A DNA stretch of 55,280 bases from Candidatus Omnitrophota bacterium (GTDB lineage Bacteria > Omnitrophota > Gorgyraeia > 2-01-FULL-45-10): contig JAHJHP010000009.1 of the NCBI GenBank assembly GCA_018823705.1, forward strand, positions 1 to 55,280, written 5' to 3'. Made by a program: the position numbers and the translations under genes. Every line of letters starts with the position of its first letter. Positions within the stretch are counted from its first letter, which is position 1. Positions 8,657 to 16,731 of this stretch are shown here, piece after piece. Under the pieces are notes generated by a model that saw only the letters and a program-made list of their open reading frames with translations, searched no databases and had not been told where the DNA came from.

Positions 8657-9058
8657 CTACTCCTCTACTCTCTTGATCGTATATTGAGAGATATCGATTA
8701 TAAAATCGGGATCCGCGGTTTTAACATTCGGATATAGATAGTAAACGGCCTTTCTCGATTCCAGGGCTCCCTCGTCCATTCCTATTATATTATATGCGCT
8801 ATTTTCAGGCATCGTCGTCTTGCAATAAGTTAAAAAATCGTACAGCCTGTCGCCTGTTACATAGGAGTGTTTACCTTCAAGCGTCCTGGTCAGTAGATTT
8901 TTATAATCACGGATATTATTCTTTACGAAGAGCTCTCTCGCCAGGAATCCTATCCATAGGACAACCCAGACGATAAATAATATCTTTAAGATTGCTTCGG
9001 GCCTTCGGCCCTCGCAATGACGGTGTATTTTGTCCTTATACCACATTTTCAACGACAT
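8657..9058 (-). CDS. Small single-span membrane protein with a repeat-encoded N-terminus
   Basis: The 133-residue protein has one membrane helix (about residues 27-44, ILFIVWVVLWIGFLA) and a soluble C-terminal domain, probably periplasmic, containing MPENSAYNIIGM and the ending ISQYTIKRVEE. I do not recognise the family. Similar small proteins can accompany GT39-like enzymes, which fits its position directly upstream of one. The start ATG overlaps the stop of the upstream radical SAM gene (TGATG), which supports this start. Residues about 13-23 (HCEGRRPEAIL) are encoded by a palindromic repeat (8990-9022), and no clear in-frame ATG exists between the repeat and the helix. Confidence 0.65.
   Translation of the reverse strand: MSLKMWYKDKIHRHCEGRRPEAILKILFIVWVVLWIGFLARELFVKNNIRDYKNLLTRTLEGKHSYVTGDRLYDFLTYCKTTMPENSAYNIIGMDEGALESRKAVYYLYPNVKTADPDFIIDISQYTIKRVEE
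8990..9022. repeat. Short copy of the palindromic repeat inside a gene
   Basis: The sequence GATTGCTTCGG (8990-9000) followed by CCTCGCAATGACG (9010-9022) matches the right half of the element at 4761-4851. The centre is replaced by the hairpin GGGCC-TTC-GGCCC. It lies in frame within the gene at 8657-9058 and is translated as HCEGRRPEAIL. Confidence 0.85.
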
Positions 9059-10455
9059 CAGTTTGCCACTATCCAGCGCATAAAACGCCTCGCTAAAAAA
9101 CCGAAATGTTTTGCCGACTGTATCGACTTTAACTGGTACATTATAATATGCGGCCGTAAATAAAATTTAGCAAAGGCGAGGCGATGCAGGCTCTTCAGCT
9201 CTTTTCTCGTTATCCCCGTGGGCACGTAAGCGGCATTGGTAAAATAAAACCTCTCCCAGTCTACATCCTTAAGTTCACCGCTGGCAAGTAATTTCGCATA
9301 GCTTTCCGTTCCCGGAAAAGGCAGATACGTGAAGAAGTTGGCCCTCTTTAGCGGAAGCTCAGCGGCAAAGTCGATCGTCTGCCTGATAGATTCCGGCGTC
9401 TCTCCGGGAAAGCCCAGTATAAAGAAACCGGCTATATCTATACCCGCCCTATCGATCTTATTGACGCATTCCCTTATCCTGGCCACGGTGATGCCTTTTC
9501 TCATCTCACTCAACACTTCATCCGAGCCGGACTCGATCCCAAGCGAAATCATATAAAGCCCCGTCTCTTTCATCAGGCCCAGGAGCTCATCATCCAGCGT
9601 ATCCATCCTGACACCGTTTGGAACAGCCCATGTCATGCCGAGATTCAGGGCCTTCAGCTTCCGTAAGAAATCCTTTACGTACTCCTTGTCCATTGTAAAA
9701 TTGTCATCAATGATATGAAATTCTCTTATTCCGAAATCATTATTGAGCATCTTTAACTCGCCCAGCACATTATCGATAGACCTGCGCCGTATCTTCTTTC
9801 CGGAGACCAAACTGCCCGCGCAGAAAGTGCATGGGTAAGGACAGCCCCTCGTCACCATGATCGGCGCTATCGGAAACTGTTTAAAGAACGCGCCGTGCTG
9901 AGACTCCGGATACTCCTGAGGCTTGATAAGGTCCCAGGCCGCGAGCCCCAGGCCATCGAGGTCATCCTGTATGACATTCGGATTGATCTTTATTGTCTGG
10001 CCATCTCTGAATGCGAGTCCGGGGATGTCGGAAAAGTCTTTCACGTCGGTTTTGTTCGCGCCACGTTCAATCGCTTTGACAAGCCGTGGAAACCCTGTCT
10101 CCGCTTCGCCTACGAATAGAAAATCGAGATCCTTCTCCGCTTTAAGCGTCTCTTCCGGCAGAGCCGAGGAATGCGGCCCGCCGATGACGGTCACGATATC
10201 CTTATTGAAAGCTTTTGCCGCCTTGAGAGCCTGCCTTATAAAAGGAAGGTCGAATGTATAGCATTGCAGCCCGAGGATCTCCGGGTTATACTCTTTAAGG
10301 AGAGCCATAAATTTATCTATGGTGAGATCGTCCTTAATGCAATCGACCAGCCTGACCTCATGTTCCTTCCGGATAGCGCTAGCCAGATACCCAAGCCCTA
10401 TCGACGGCTGGATATGGTCGCTCATATTGAAAGGTTTGGCTAGCAGTACTTTCAT
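9058..10455 (-). CDS. B12-binding-type radical SAM protein
   Basis: The 465-residue protein has an N-terminal cobalamin-type Rossmann domain (residues 1-140, with GLGYLASAIRK and IGGPHSSALP). A radical SAM barrel follows, with the cluster motif RGCPYPCTFC (C205, C209, C212), IIDDNFTMD, GIESGSDEVL and the late PGETPESIR and PFPGTESY elements. No DxHxxG cobalamin motif is visible, as is common in this family. Members include methylases and ring-modifying enzymes such as BchE and HpnP. The substrate here is unknown; context suggests a sugar or polyprenyl lipid. It sits between a DPM1-like GT2 and the small membrane protein/GT39 pair, sharing one base with each neighbour. Confidence 0.9.
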   Translation of the reverse strand: MKVLLAKPFNMSDHIQPSIGLGYLASAIRKEHEVRLVDCIKDDLTIDKFMALLKEYNPEILGLQCYTFDLPFIRQALKAAKAFNKDIVTVIGGPHSSALPEETLKAEKDLDFLFVGEAETGFPRLVKAIERGANKTDVKDFSDIPGLAFRDGQTIKINPNVIQDDLDGLGLAAWDLIKPQEYPESQHGAFFKQFPIAPIMVTRGCPYPCTFCAGSLVSGKKIRRRSIDNVLGELKMLNNDFGIREFHIIDDNFTMDKEYVKDFLRKLKALNLGMTWAVPNGVRMDTLDDELLGLMKETGLYMISLGIESGSDEVLSEMRKGITVARIRECVNKIDRAGIDIAGFFILGFPGETPESIRQTIDFAAELPLKRANFFTYLPFPGTESYAKLLASGELKDVDWERFYFTNAAYVPTGITRKELKSLHRLAFAKFYLRPHIIMYQLKSIQSAKHFGFLARRFMRWIVAN

Positions 10456-11153
10456 TAATCGATAAACCTGTATTTGAGGATCGTCCAGAGCGCGCCAAAA
10501 CCGTCTTTCCAGGATATCTTCTTCCCTTCGGCATAGCTCCTGCCATAGTAGGATATCGGTATCTCGTAGATCCTCAGGGATTTATCTTTCAGTATCTTCG
10601 CGGTAAGTTCAGGCTCGACAGAAAAATCTTTTGACCGTATGTTGATACGGGCGATGACTTCTTTACGGAACATCTTATAACAGGTCTCGATGTCGGATAG
10701 AGTAGAATTATACAGTAAGTTCATCGTGAATGTCAGCAGGGTATTTCCGGCCTTATGCCAGAACATATGCACGCGCTGCGGCTTACCTCCGGAGAGCCTC
10801 GAGCCGTAGACGACGTCAGCCATACCGTCCTCTATGGGCTTTGCCATCTCCATAAATTCATTCGGGTCATATTCGAGGTCCGCGTCCTGCACAGTGACTA
10901 TCTCACCCGTAGCAGCCTTGAAGCCGGTACTGAGCGCCGCGCCCTTGCCGCTATTCTTTTCATGGAGCAGAACTTTTACTCTGGGATCGAGCTTGGTGTT
11001 TTTCAGGATATCCTTCGTCCCATCAGTAGATCCGTCATCTACTACTATGAGCTCTTTCACCATCTCGAGCTTCAGGACCTTTTCTATTATCTTTAAGACT
11101 GTATTCTTCTCATTGTAGACAGGCATGACGACCGACAGGATACCTTTTCGCAT
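10455..11153 (-). CDS. GT2 glycosyltransferase, polyprenyl-phosphate-sugar synthase-like (DPM1-like)
   Basis: This short GT-A enzyme (232 residues) has VVMPVYNEKNTV at the start, VVDDGSTDGTKD near residues 37-48 and the metal-binding acidic motif QDADLEYDP. The region ETCYKMFRKEV is typical of dolichol/undecaprenyl-phosphate mannosyl- or glucosyltransferases. No membrane helices follow the catalytic domain, unlike the GtrB-like proteins elsewhere in this locus. I infer that it loads a sugar onto undecaprenyl phosphate for the GT39-like enzyme at 7272-8651. An AGGA Shine-Dalgarno sequence lies about eight bases before the ATG. The start codon of the downstream radical SAM gene overlaps its stop. 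Confidence 0.85.
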   Translation of the reverse strand: MRKGILSVVMPVYNEKNTVLKIIEKVLKLEMVKELIVVDDGSTDGTKDILKNTKLDPRVKVLLHEKNSGKGAALSTGFKAATGEIVTVQDADLEYDPNEFMEMAKPIEDGMADVVYGSRLSGGKPQRVHMFWHKAGNTLLTFTMNLLYNSTLSDIETCYKMFRKEVIARINIRSKDFSVEPELTAKILKDKSLRIYEIPISYYGRSYAEGKKISWKDGFGALWTILKYRFID

Positions 11154-11170
11154 AATTCACATCCTTTAGA

Positions 11171-12244
11171 TTAAAAAACTTTAGACTTCTCGGCCAAAAT
11201 CTTTAGCAGTCCTTCGCTATCCGGGTTAATGACAACATCCGCTCCATGGAGAGGCCTTGTCATCTTCAATAATTTACCGAAAAACTCGTTATCCGTCAAT
11301 AGCACTTCCAGCTTCTTTTTCTTCTTACGCTTAAAAATCTTGTAGATCGATGCGATGCCAAAGAGCGCAGGCCGGAGATCTACCCGCCTTATATCGAAAT
11401 GATCTATAACTACAGGCCAGTTCAATCCCTTCTTCATGAATACTATGATCTGGTGTCCATTCCTGGCCACGCTCGTAGCGATCTGGTCCACTTTGTTATC
11501 GAACTTTTGCGTATCTATAAAATATCCCACTCTCACATGCCTTCCCCACCGCTTGAAGAATATCTTCTCATTATCGCTGAAGAGGTCCTGGTTATTCTCC
11601 AGCGCCTTGAAACTTACGTTCTCCTTGTGATATACGTACGCCGCCTTGGCGCGGGCCGTCTTATATCCGAGCTTCTGGGCTCTCTTGCAGTAATCCGTAT
11701 CGTCAAAATATCCCACGTGGTAGATCTCGTCCAATAGCCCGACGCGCTTGATCACGTCTCTCGTCAGTACCATGCAGAATCCCCGGCATGTGTAGAGCTC
11801 CTGGATCTGCCGTTTGAGCGGTTTCAGAGTAAGAGCGTAATCTTCTATCGACTTATCTTCGGGATACTGCCCGGAGGTATTGCTCGATGGGTTCAATAAC
11901 CCTATGGACGGGTTCGCCTCCATGACGTCTATCATCTCCTCGAGCCAGCCCGCGGCGGCTATGGTATCGTTATTCATGATACAGAGATACGGCGCATCGG
12001 ATACGACGAGGCCCTGATTCACGGCCTTCACGAATCCGAGGTTCCTATCGTTACGTATCAATAGGAAATCCAGGTCCTTATTATCTTTAAGGCCGGCCAG
12101 ATAATCTCGTGCGGGAGCATCGCTCCCGTTATCGATCACTATGAGCCTGTAAGGATACCCCGTATTCTTCACTATGGACTCGACGCATTCACGCGTTACT
12201 TCAGGCTGATTCCAGACAGGGATGATTATATCGCACTTACTCAT
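11171..12244 (-). CDS. GT2 glycosyltransferase with C-terminal extension (paralogue 1)
   Basis: The N-terminal 230 residues form a GT-A domain: CDIIIPVWNQPEVT, VIDNGSDAPARDY and the acidic motif NNDTIAAAGWLEEM, then the EIYHVGYFDDTDYCKRAQKLGY acceptor region near residue 190. The last 120 residues form a second, less conserved region ending LLKILAEKSKVF. Three other genes in this locus (13811, 15673, 16721) share the same layout and opening. Such enzymes usually build rhamnose- or hexose-containing O-chains, but the sugar cannot be deduced. It overlaps the upstream GT2 by 8 bases. Confidence 0.85.
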   Translation of the reverse strand: MSKCDIIIPVWNQPEVTRECVESIVKNTGYPYRLIVIDNGSDAPARDYLAGLKDNKDLDFLLIRNDRNLGFVKAVNQGLVVSDAPYLCIMNNDTIAAAGWLEEMIDVMEANPSIGLLNPSSNTSGQYPEDKSIEDYALTLKPLKRQIQELYTCRGFCMVLTRDVIKRVGLLDEIYHVGYFDDTDYCKRAQKLGYKTARAKAAYVYHKENVSFKALENNQDLFSDNEKIFFKRWGRHVRVGYFIDTQKFDNKVDQIATSVARNGHQIIVFMKKGLNWPVVIDHFDIRRVDLRPALFGIASIYKIFKRKKKKKLEVLLTDNEFFGKLLKMTRPLHGADVVINPDSEGLLKILAEKSKVF

Positions 12245-13004
12245 CTTTTTTTACCAGCTCCCAATATTTTGCCCATTTAAAGAAATTGATGGACGCGAAT
12301 AGGACTCCGAAGATAAGCCCGTAGGCTCCGTCTTTATATCCCTGTTTCTTCACATATGACTTCCAGAATACTTTGAACGTTCTTTTTATCAGCCCTTTTC
12401 TGATCTCACGTTCGCTCAAAACTCCATCGGTATCGAGCATCTTCTTTGCGGCGATCCCAGCGTATCTATTCTGTCTCTCTATAAATTGATTTATCGAATC
12501 GAACGGATAGTGGTCTATATCCGCGTCGATCATGCCGATGTTACCTTTGTAAACCGGCATCTCGTGGACATCGCCTTCATACTTTACATGCTTTTTATTT
12601 ACCAGATTGGGTATATAGTGGTGGAATCCTCCGTGATCCATAGAATGGCCCAGGAAGAAGTTCCTTCTCCTGAATTTATAGATGACCGCGGCCCCATCCG
12701 TGGCGAGCATGGCGGCAAGCTTATCCCTAAAACCTTCTGTTACGACGTCATCGGCATCAATATGCAGGACCCAGTCATATTTGGCGTTTTCGTTGCCTAC
12801 ATTCCGTTCATCGGCAAAAGACCCGCTGAATTTATGCTCTATGACTCGCGCGCCCCTGGACTTCGCTATCTCGGCCGTTTTGTCAGTACTGAATCCGTCG
12901 ACCAAGACTACATCATCCGCCCAGGTGATACTTTCAAGGCACCTGGCTATGCGCTTTTCTTCGTTCTTTGTGATGATCGCTACTGTGACTTTAATCTTTT
13001 CCAT
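12237..13004 (-). CDS. GT2 glycosyltransferase, WaaE/KdtX-like (copy 1)
   Basis: The protein begins MEKIKVTVAIITKNEE and contains VDGFSTDKTAEIAKSRGA, FADERNVG and HIDADDVV, the pattern of WaaE/KdtX-type beta-glucosyltransferases of LPS core assembly. The C-terminal part has a short hydrophobic stretch (YGLIFGVLFASINFFKWAK) that may associate with the membrane. The frame stays open to an ATG at 13085, but that start would overlap the upstream gene by 95 bases and adds 27 residues unlike the family. The ATG at 13004 gives the canonical start and only 14 bases of overlap. It is paired with a close paralogue immediately upstream. Confidence 0.85.
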   Translation of the reverse strand: MEKIKVTVAIITKNEEKRIARCLESITWADDVVLVDGFSTDKTAEIAKSRGARVIEHKFSGSFADERNVGNENAKYDWVLHIDADDVVTEGFRDKLAAMLATDGAAVIYKFRRRNFFLGHSMDHGGFHHYIPNLVNKKHVKYEGDVHEMPVYKGNIGMIDADIDHYPFDSINQFIERQNRYAGIAAKKMLDTDGVLSEREIRKGLIKRTFKVFWKSYVKKQGYKDGAYGLIFGVLFASINFFKWAKYWELVKKDE

Positions 13005-13809
13005 GCCCGCACTCGCACCCGCATTTTTCTTTTTTAGGTTCCGCCGTAAGCTCAGCATTGTATAGCATCTCTTTATATTTAACAAAGCTCATAAGCTGGT
13101 AGAGCCCCCCTGCCCATGAGATCGTAAATCCGAGAAGCCCGTCTTTAAATCCGCCCTTCTGGACATACCCTTTCAGGAATCTGCTGCACGCTTTTCGATA
13201 CATCTTTATGAAATTCACATTGCGGCGCTCTTTAAACCATTTTTTCGCCTCGAGCGTCGTCTGGTTATTTATGCTGACGAAGAAATCATGGAAATCCCTG
13301 TATGAATAGTGAATGATATCTTTCTTGAGATGTCCGCATGACCCATCGATAAATATCCTCGGATGGACCTCGGCTTCTTCATATTTGAACGCATCTTTAT
13401 CAAATAGGCGCACCTTTGGGGCAGGATACCAGCCGCTATGCCGTATCCACCTTTTACCGATAAAACTCTTGATGGGGATCGTATAGTGATTATCCTTCAT
13501 CTCGGTCTTTAGCAGGATCGTGATCTCTTCAGCGAGTTCCGGGGTGACACGCTCATCTGCGTCAAGAGAAAGGACCCACTTATTCTTTGCCAGGCTATAT
13601 GCGTAATTACGATGCCTGCCTTCATTGTCCATCTTTCTCGAGAAGACCTTACCGGTATGCTGCTTAGCGATGTTGACTGTATTATCTGTACTGGCATCGT
13701 CGAGCACAACTATCTCGTCTGCCCATGCGGCACTCCGCAGGCAGTCCGCTATATTATTTTCCTCGTTCTTCGTAATGACAACTATGGAAACAGGCGCTTT
13801 ATCGGACAT
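12991..13809 (-). CDS. GT2 glycosyltransferase, WaaE/KdtX-like (copy 2) with Cys-rich tail
   Basis: The 272-residue GT-A enzyme has VSIVVITKNEENNIADCL, VLDDASTDNTVNIA and SLDADERVTPEL, matching the WaaE/KdtX pattern and its neighbour at 12237-13004. The region WYPAPKVRLF followed by HPRIF and the conserved basic tract before the C-terminal hydrophobic segment (LLGFTISWAGGLYQLMSF) are also as in that family. The last residues form an unusual cysteine-rich tail, CGCECGHGKD, which could bind metal. Its coding sequence overlaps the next start codon. I infer a core-oligosaccharide hexose transfer; the linkage is unknown. Confidence 0.85.
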   Translation of the reverse strand: MSDKAPVSIVVITKNEENNIADCLRSAAWADEIVVLDDASTDNTVNIAKQHTGKVFSRKMDNEGRHRNYAYSLAKNKWVLSLDADERVTPELAEEITILLKTEMKDNHYTIPIKSFIGKRWIRHSGWYPAPKVRLFDKDAFKYEEAEVHPRIFIDGSCGHLKKDIIHYSYRDFHDFFVSINNQTTLEAKKWFKERRNVNFIKMYRKACSRFLKGYVQKGGFKDGLLGFTISWAGGLYQLMSFVKYKEMLYNAELTAEPKKEKCGCECGHGKD

Positions 13810-13810
13810 C

Positions 13811-14824
13811 TTAATAGTACCTCACTTTCGCTTTATGGATAAATGAAAGAGCCTCTAGTGATCTCTTGAACTTCTCTCCTCCTACAAATATTTCGCTGAA
13901 ACGTTTCTTCTTTGTCAATACCCTGAATGTCGTATTTAAATAGAAATTGCCCTTATCTGAAGCCACCGTTATTATATTCGAATGAATAGGGATTTGCTCA
14001 CCATTTTTTGTAAAGAACCATATCCAGTTACCTCCTCTGGCAAGCTTCAGGGAATCGGCTTCGAGCCTCTTCAGGATATTGGCGTCATACAGGTCGAGAA
14101 TATAGGCGATCCTCCCGGGTTTGCCCCACCTGAATTCGAATATCTCCTTATTCCTTTTAAAGTCGTTATCAAATGTCCTGACTTTGCTGAACGATGAATT
14201 TTCCCTGTGATAAACATACGCGCCGCATGCCCTGACGCACTTATAGCCTTCCTTTACCGCTTTACGCGAAAAGTCCGTGTCCTCGAAATTACCCATCCCA
14301 TACACTTCATCAAATAGCCCTACTTTGCTTATCAGGTCCCTTTTGATGAGCATGCAGAACCCTATTGCGGCGCCAAGCTCGACAGATTGTCCGGAATTCT
14401 GCCTGATCTTTTCGGCGTACAGAGCTACCGGCTCGCCATCTGCCGGCTTCTGGCCCAGGTTGTTGCTCGATGGATTGACAATCCCTATGTCGGTGGAGCT
14501 ATTGGCTACAGCTATCATCTCTTCGAGCCAGCCCTTTGTGACCAGGGTGTCATTATTTAAAAGGCATAGAAGCGGCGCATCCGAGGCGCTCAGTCCCTGG
14601 TTAACAGCCTTAACGAAACCTTTGTTCTCTTCGTTTCGTATTAATTTTATAGGCAGAGCGGCGGACGCTTTTAGCGTTTCGAGATACTTTTTAGTCTCAT
14701 CATCGCTTGCGTTATCTATTACTATGATCCCGTATTTGCCGGACGTATTCTTCTTTATCGAGTCGATACAGTCTTTTGTGAAAGCCGGCTGATTCCAGAC
14801 CGGTATTATTATATCGCACTTCAT
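13811..14824 (-). CDS. GT2 glycosyltransferase with C-terminal extension (paralogue 2)
   Basis: The GT-A domain opens MKCDIIIPVWNQPAFTKDC and has IDNASDDETKKYL, the acidic motif LNNDTLVTKGWLEEM and GNFEDTDFSRKAVKEGY. The C-terminal 110 residues (from about RIAYILDLYDA) form the variable extension shared in layout with paralogues at 11171, 15673 and 16721. The frame also allows an ATG at 14833, three codons earlier. The ATG at 14824 aligns with the MKCD starts of its paralogues. The next gene upstream is the toxin-antitoxin pair, so this is the first GT2 after that interruption. Confidence 0.85.
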   Translation of the reverse strand: MKCDIIIPVWNQPAFTKDCIDSIKKNTSGKYGIIVIDNASDDETKKYLETLKASAALPIKLIRNEENKGFVKAVNQGLSASDAPLLCLLNNDTLVTKGWLEEMIAVANSSTDIGIVNPSSNNLGQKPADGEPVALYAEKIRQNSGQSVELGAAIGFCMLIKRDLISKVGLFDEVYGMGNFEDTDFSRKAVKEGYKCVRACGAYVYHRENSSFSKVRTFDNDFKRNKEIFEFRWGKPGRIAYILDLYDANILKRLEADSLKLARGGNWIWFFTKNGEQIPIHSNIITVASDKGNFYLNTTFRVLTKKKRFSEIFVGGEKFKRSLEALSFIHKAKVRYY

Positions 14825-14940
14825 ATAGTCCATATTATAGTTTAGTTATAGCTAAATTGCATGATGTTTTTTTGCCATTTTTGATCATATCCGGAAGGTA
14901 ACTTTATCGGTGGGTAGCGCTATTTATTATCTTCTAAAAC

Positions 14941-15243
14941 TTACACATTGGCCAGAAATTGTTTAACCTGGTTATGGTTCCCGACTAGCATTGCTATGCA
15001 CTTTTCATCCTCTCGCCTTATAATCACTCGAATAGTTCCTTCAACGCCGGCTTCATGATAGGGCTTTCTTAGCTGTTTATAAAAAAATCGTGGGGAGATT
15101 TTTTGCGCTTCATATAGATCGCACCCACTAGAATAATAAACAGTTAAAGACTCAAGTATCAGCCCTACTATTTTTTTCTGTTCATACCCAAGGCGCTCGA
15201 GGCTTCTGTTAAAAGAAGGCCTGTAATAAAGATACAGGGGCAT
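14941..15243 (-). CDS. RelE/ParE-like toxin of a toxin-antitoxin pair
   Basis: This 100-residue protein begins MPLYLYYRPSFNRSLERL and contains an alternating helix/strand pattern with GTIRVIIRREDEKCIAMLVGNHNQVKQFL at the C-terminal half, similar to RelE/ParE ribonuclease or gyrase-inhibiting toxins. The conserved basic residues on the later strands (RVIIRRE) fit a RelE-type active face. It starts 3 bases after the stop of an AbrB-type antitoxin gene, the usual order for such pairs. The assignment rests on size, fold pattern and partner rather than a diagnostic motif. Target (mRNA or gyrase) is not determined. Confidence 0.6.
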   Translation of the reverse strand: MPLYLYYRPSFNRSLERLGYEQKKIVGLILESLTVYYSSGCDLYEAQKISPRFFYKQLRKPYHEAGVEGTIRVIIRREDEKCIAMLVGNHNQVKQFLANV

Positions 15244-15246
15244 TGG

Positions 15247-15504
15247 TTATGATTTCCCATTTTTTAAATTACCTATAAACTTTTTTGTCGCGCGCTTTTC
15301 TTTCCCAGCTTCCTTGGCGGCGAGGGTCTCTAATTTAGCATATTCCTCATCTGTAAAATGTCTCTCTTTTGTCTCTAGCGGAATAAGCTCTATTCCGTCC
15401 TTAGAAAACTCTACTTCAAACATAGACCCGCTTCTTAAGCCTAAAGCATCTGTGACCTTCTTAGGTATGGTTATTTGATTCTTAGCTGTCATCGTGATTG
15501 TCAT
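15247..15504 (-). CDS. AbrB/MazE-type antitoxin
   Basis: The 85-residue protein has an N-terminal swapped-hairpin DNA-binding domain: MTAKNQITIPKKVTDALGL followed by GSMFEVEF and GIELIPLE. This is the AbrB/SpoVT/MazE pattern. The C-terminal 40 residues are charged and probably bind and neutralise the toxin. The frame is open to an ATG at 15534, but that lies inside the -10/-35 region of a strong promoter. The ATG at 15504 has GGGAGGTG seven bases upstream and is downstream of the expected transcription start, so it is preferred. By analogy with the family, the protein should repress its own promoter. Confidence 0.8.
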   Translation of the reverse strand: MTITMTAKNQITIPKKVTDALGLRSGSMFEVEFSKDGIELIPLETKERHFTDEEYAKLETLAAKEAGKEKRATKKFIGNLKNGKS

Positions 15505-15524
15505 CTTTCTCACCTCCCGCATGA

Positions 15525-15553
15525 AGTATACCACAAAGTAAGGAAATCGTCAA
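15525..15553 (-). promoter_or_regulatory. Sigma70-type promoter of the toxin-antitoxin pair
   Basis: On the minus strand TTGACG (15553-15548) and TATACT (15530-15525) are separated by exactly 17 bases, each with five of six consensus matches. The GGGAGGTG ribosome-binding site begins a few bases after the expected transcription start. This gives the pair its own expression signal independent of the glycan operon. Confidence 0.7.
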
Positions 15554-15594
15554 GGACGAAAGTCTGAATTACGGATATGCGCATCAATCAACCG

Positions 15595-15658
15595 TAGAGC
15601 ACATTATCATTTCTTTATTTAATCAAAAATGATTAATTACAGAAATAGGGGTGCTCTA
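15595..15658. repeat. Imperfect nested inverted repeat (possible terminator)
   Basis: The outer arms are TAGAGCAC (15595-15602) and GTGCTCTA (15651-15658). Inside are ATTTCT (15609-15614) against AGAAAT (15641-15646) and TTAATCA (15619-15625) against TGATTAA (15630-15636) with a 4-base loop. It begins about 15 bases downstream of the stop of the GT2 gene at 15673. It could terminate the long upstream transcript before the toxin-antitoxin promoter. No U-tract follows, so intrinsic termination is uncertain, and a boundary of the inserted pair is an alternative. Confidence 0.5.
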
Positions 15659-15672
15659 AGCGTCTAATCCTG

Positions 15673-16731
15673 TCAACAGGCTTTGGTCTTAGCCGTGGAA
15701 TCGACTATCTGAGATATCTTATCAGCATCCCGATCGACGTCAACGCAATGGACTGCCGGGTGTTTTTTGGATAATTTTGAGCCGAGGCGGGGATCGTCAA
15801 CGAAGACCAGGTCATAACGCTTAACCGCTTTCTTCCCCGCGTTAAAATATAAGGTCAGAGCGAATATCGCCGATGAAAAGATCCCGGGGACACTTCTCTC
15901 CCTTATGTTGGTATGTTTTATACCTAGAGGTTTCGTCAAATTCCACAGATAGACTATGTGCTGCCTTCTGGCGAGAAGCAGCAGTGCGCGCTTAAGGCTC
16001 TCACGATTCGAGTCCTTAGTCACGATGAATACGATCTTCAGCCTCCTGCCCCACTTCTCGTAAAATAGCTGCTTATTCTTCTCGTGCAGAGTTTTTCTTT
16101 CATTATCCTCGAATATAGCAGAAAAAGTCGTATCCTTCAGGTGTTCAACCACAACATCGTTAGCTCGCACGCATATGAAGCCGGCGCGCATAGCCCTGAC
16201 CGAGAGATCGTCATCGTCATAATATCCGAGGCCATAGGCCTCATCCAGCCCTCCCACCTTTATTATAACAGTCCTCTTTATCAGGACACAGTAACCCCGG
16301 CAAAAATCGATCTCGATATACGGTTCACCTGGTTCACCTTTTGCCGTACCGGGATTGGAATCAAAACACGGGTTCACAAGACCGATATCACCTGCTGTCT
16401 CGACAACAGCTATCATTTTAGCAAGCCATCCGGACGTCTTTACGACCGTATCGTTATTCATTATACAGACGTAGGGGCTTGATGACAGCCCTATGCCCTG
16501 ATTAACGGCCTTGACCCATCCGAGGTTCGTTTTGTTACTAATAAGCGCGACATTATTATTGGAACGCGCGAAGTTTTGGAGGAATATTCTCGTCTCATCG
16601 GCGCTCGCGTTATCTATCAGTATAAAACGATAGGGCGTATCAGACTTTGCGGCTATGCTGTCGATACAATTCTTAGTCAGGATAGTTTCGTTATAAACAG
16701 GTATTATGATATCGACGTAATTATCTTCCAT
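15673..16731 (-). CDS. GT2 glycosyltransferase with C-terminal extension (paralogue 3)
   Basis: The GT-A domain opens VDIIIPVYNETILTKNC and contains IDNASADETRIFL, the acidic motif MNNDTVVKTSGWLAKM and GLGYYDDDDLSVRAMRAGF. The 352-residue length and the C-terminal extension (RLKIVFIVTKDS onward, ending VDSTAKTKAC) parallel the other three paralogues. The extension includes a short hydrophobic segment (SAIFALTLYFNAG). Its start overlaps the end of the upstream paralogue by 11 bases. It is the last gene before the inverted repeat and toxin-antitoxin pair. Sugar specificity is not readable. Confidence 0.85.
   Translation of the reverse strand: MEDNYVDIIIPVYNETILTKNCIDSIAAKSDTPYRFILIDNASADETRIFLQNFARSNNNVALISNKTNLGWVKAVNQGIGLSSSPYVCIMNNDTVVKTSGWLAKMIAVVETAGDIGLVNPCFDSNPGTAKGEPGEPYIEIDFCRGYCVLIKRTVIIKVGGLDEAYGLGYYDDDDLSVRAMRAGFICVRANDVVVEHLKDTTFSAIFEDNERKTLHEKNKQLFYEKWGRRLKIVFIVTKDSNRESLKRALLLLARRQHIVYLWNLTKPLGIKHTNIRERSVPGIFSSAIFALTLYFNAGKKAVKRYDLVFVDDPRLGSKLSKKHPAVHCVDVDRDADKISQIVDSTAKTKAC

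Noticed and set aside
13005-13085. Longer N-terminus for the GT2 gene at 12237
   Set aside because: It would overlap the upstream gene by 95 bases and adds 27 residues not found in the family; the ATG at 13004 gives the canonical start.
15880-15910. Second copy of the 31-bp element (a ggggacact string near 15890)
   Set aside because: Only about nine bases agree and they lie within a GT2 coding region without an inverted partner; it is chance.
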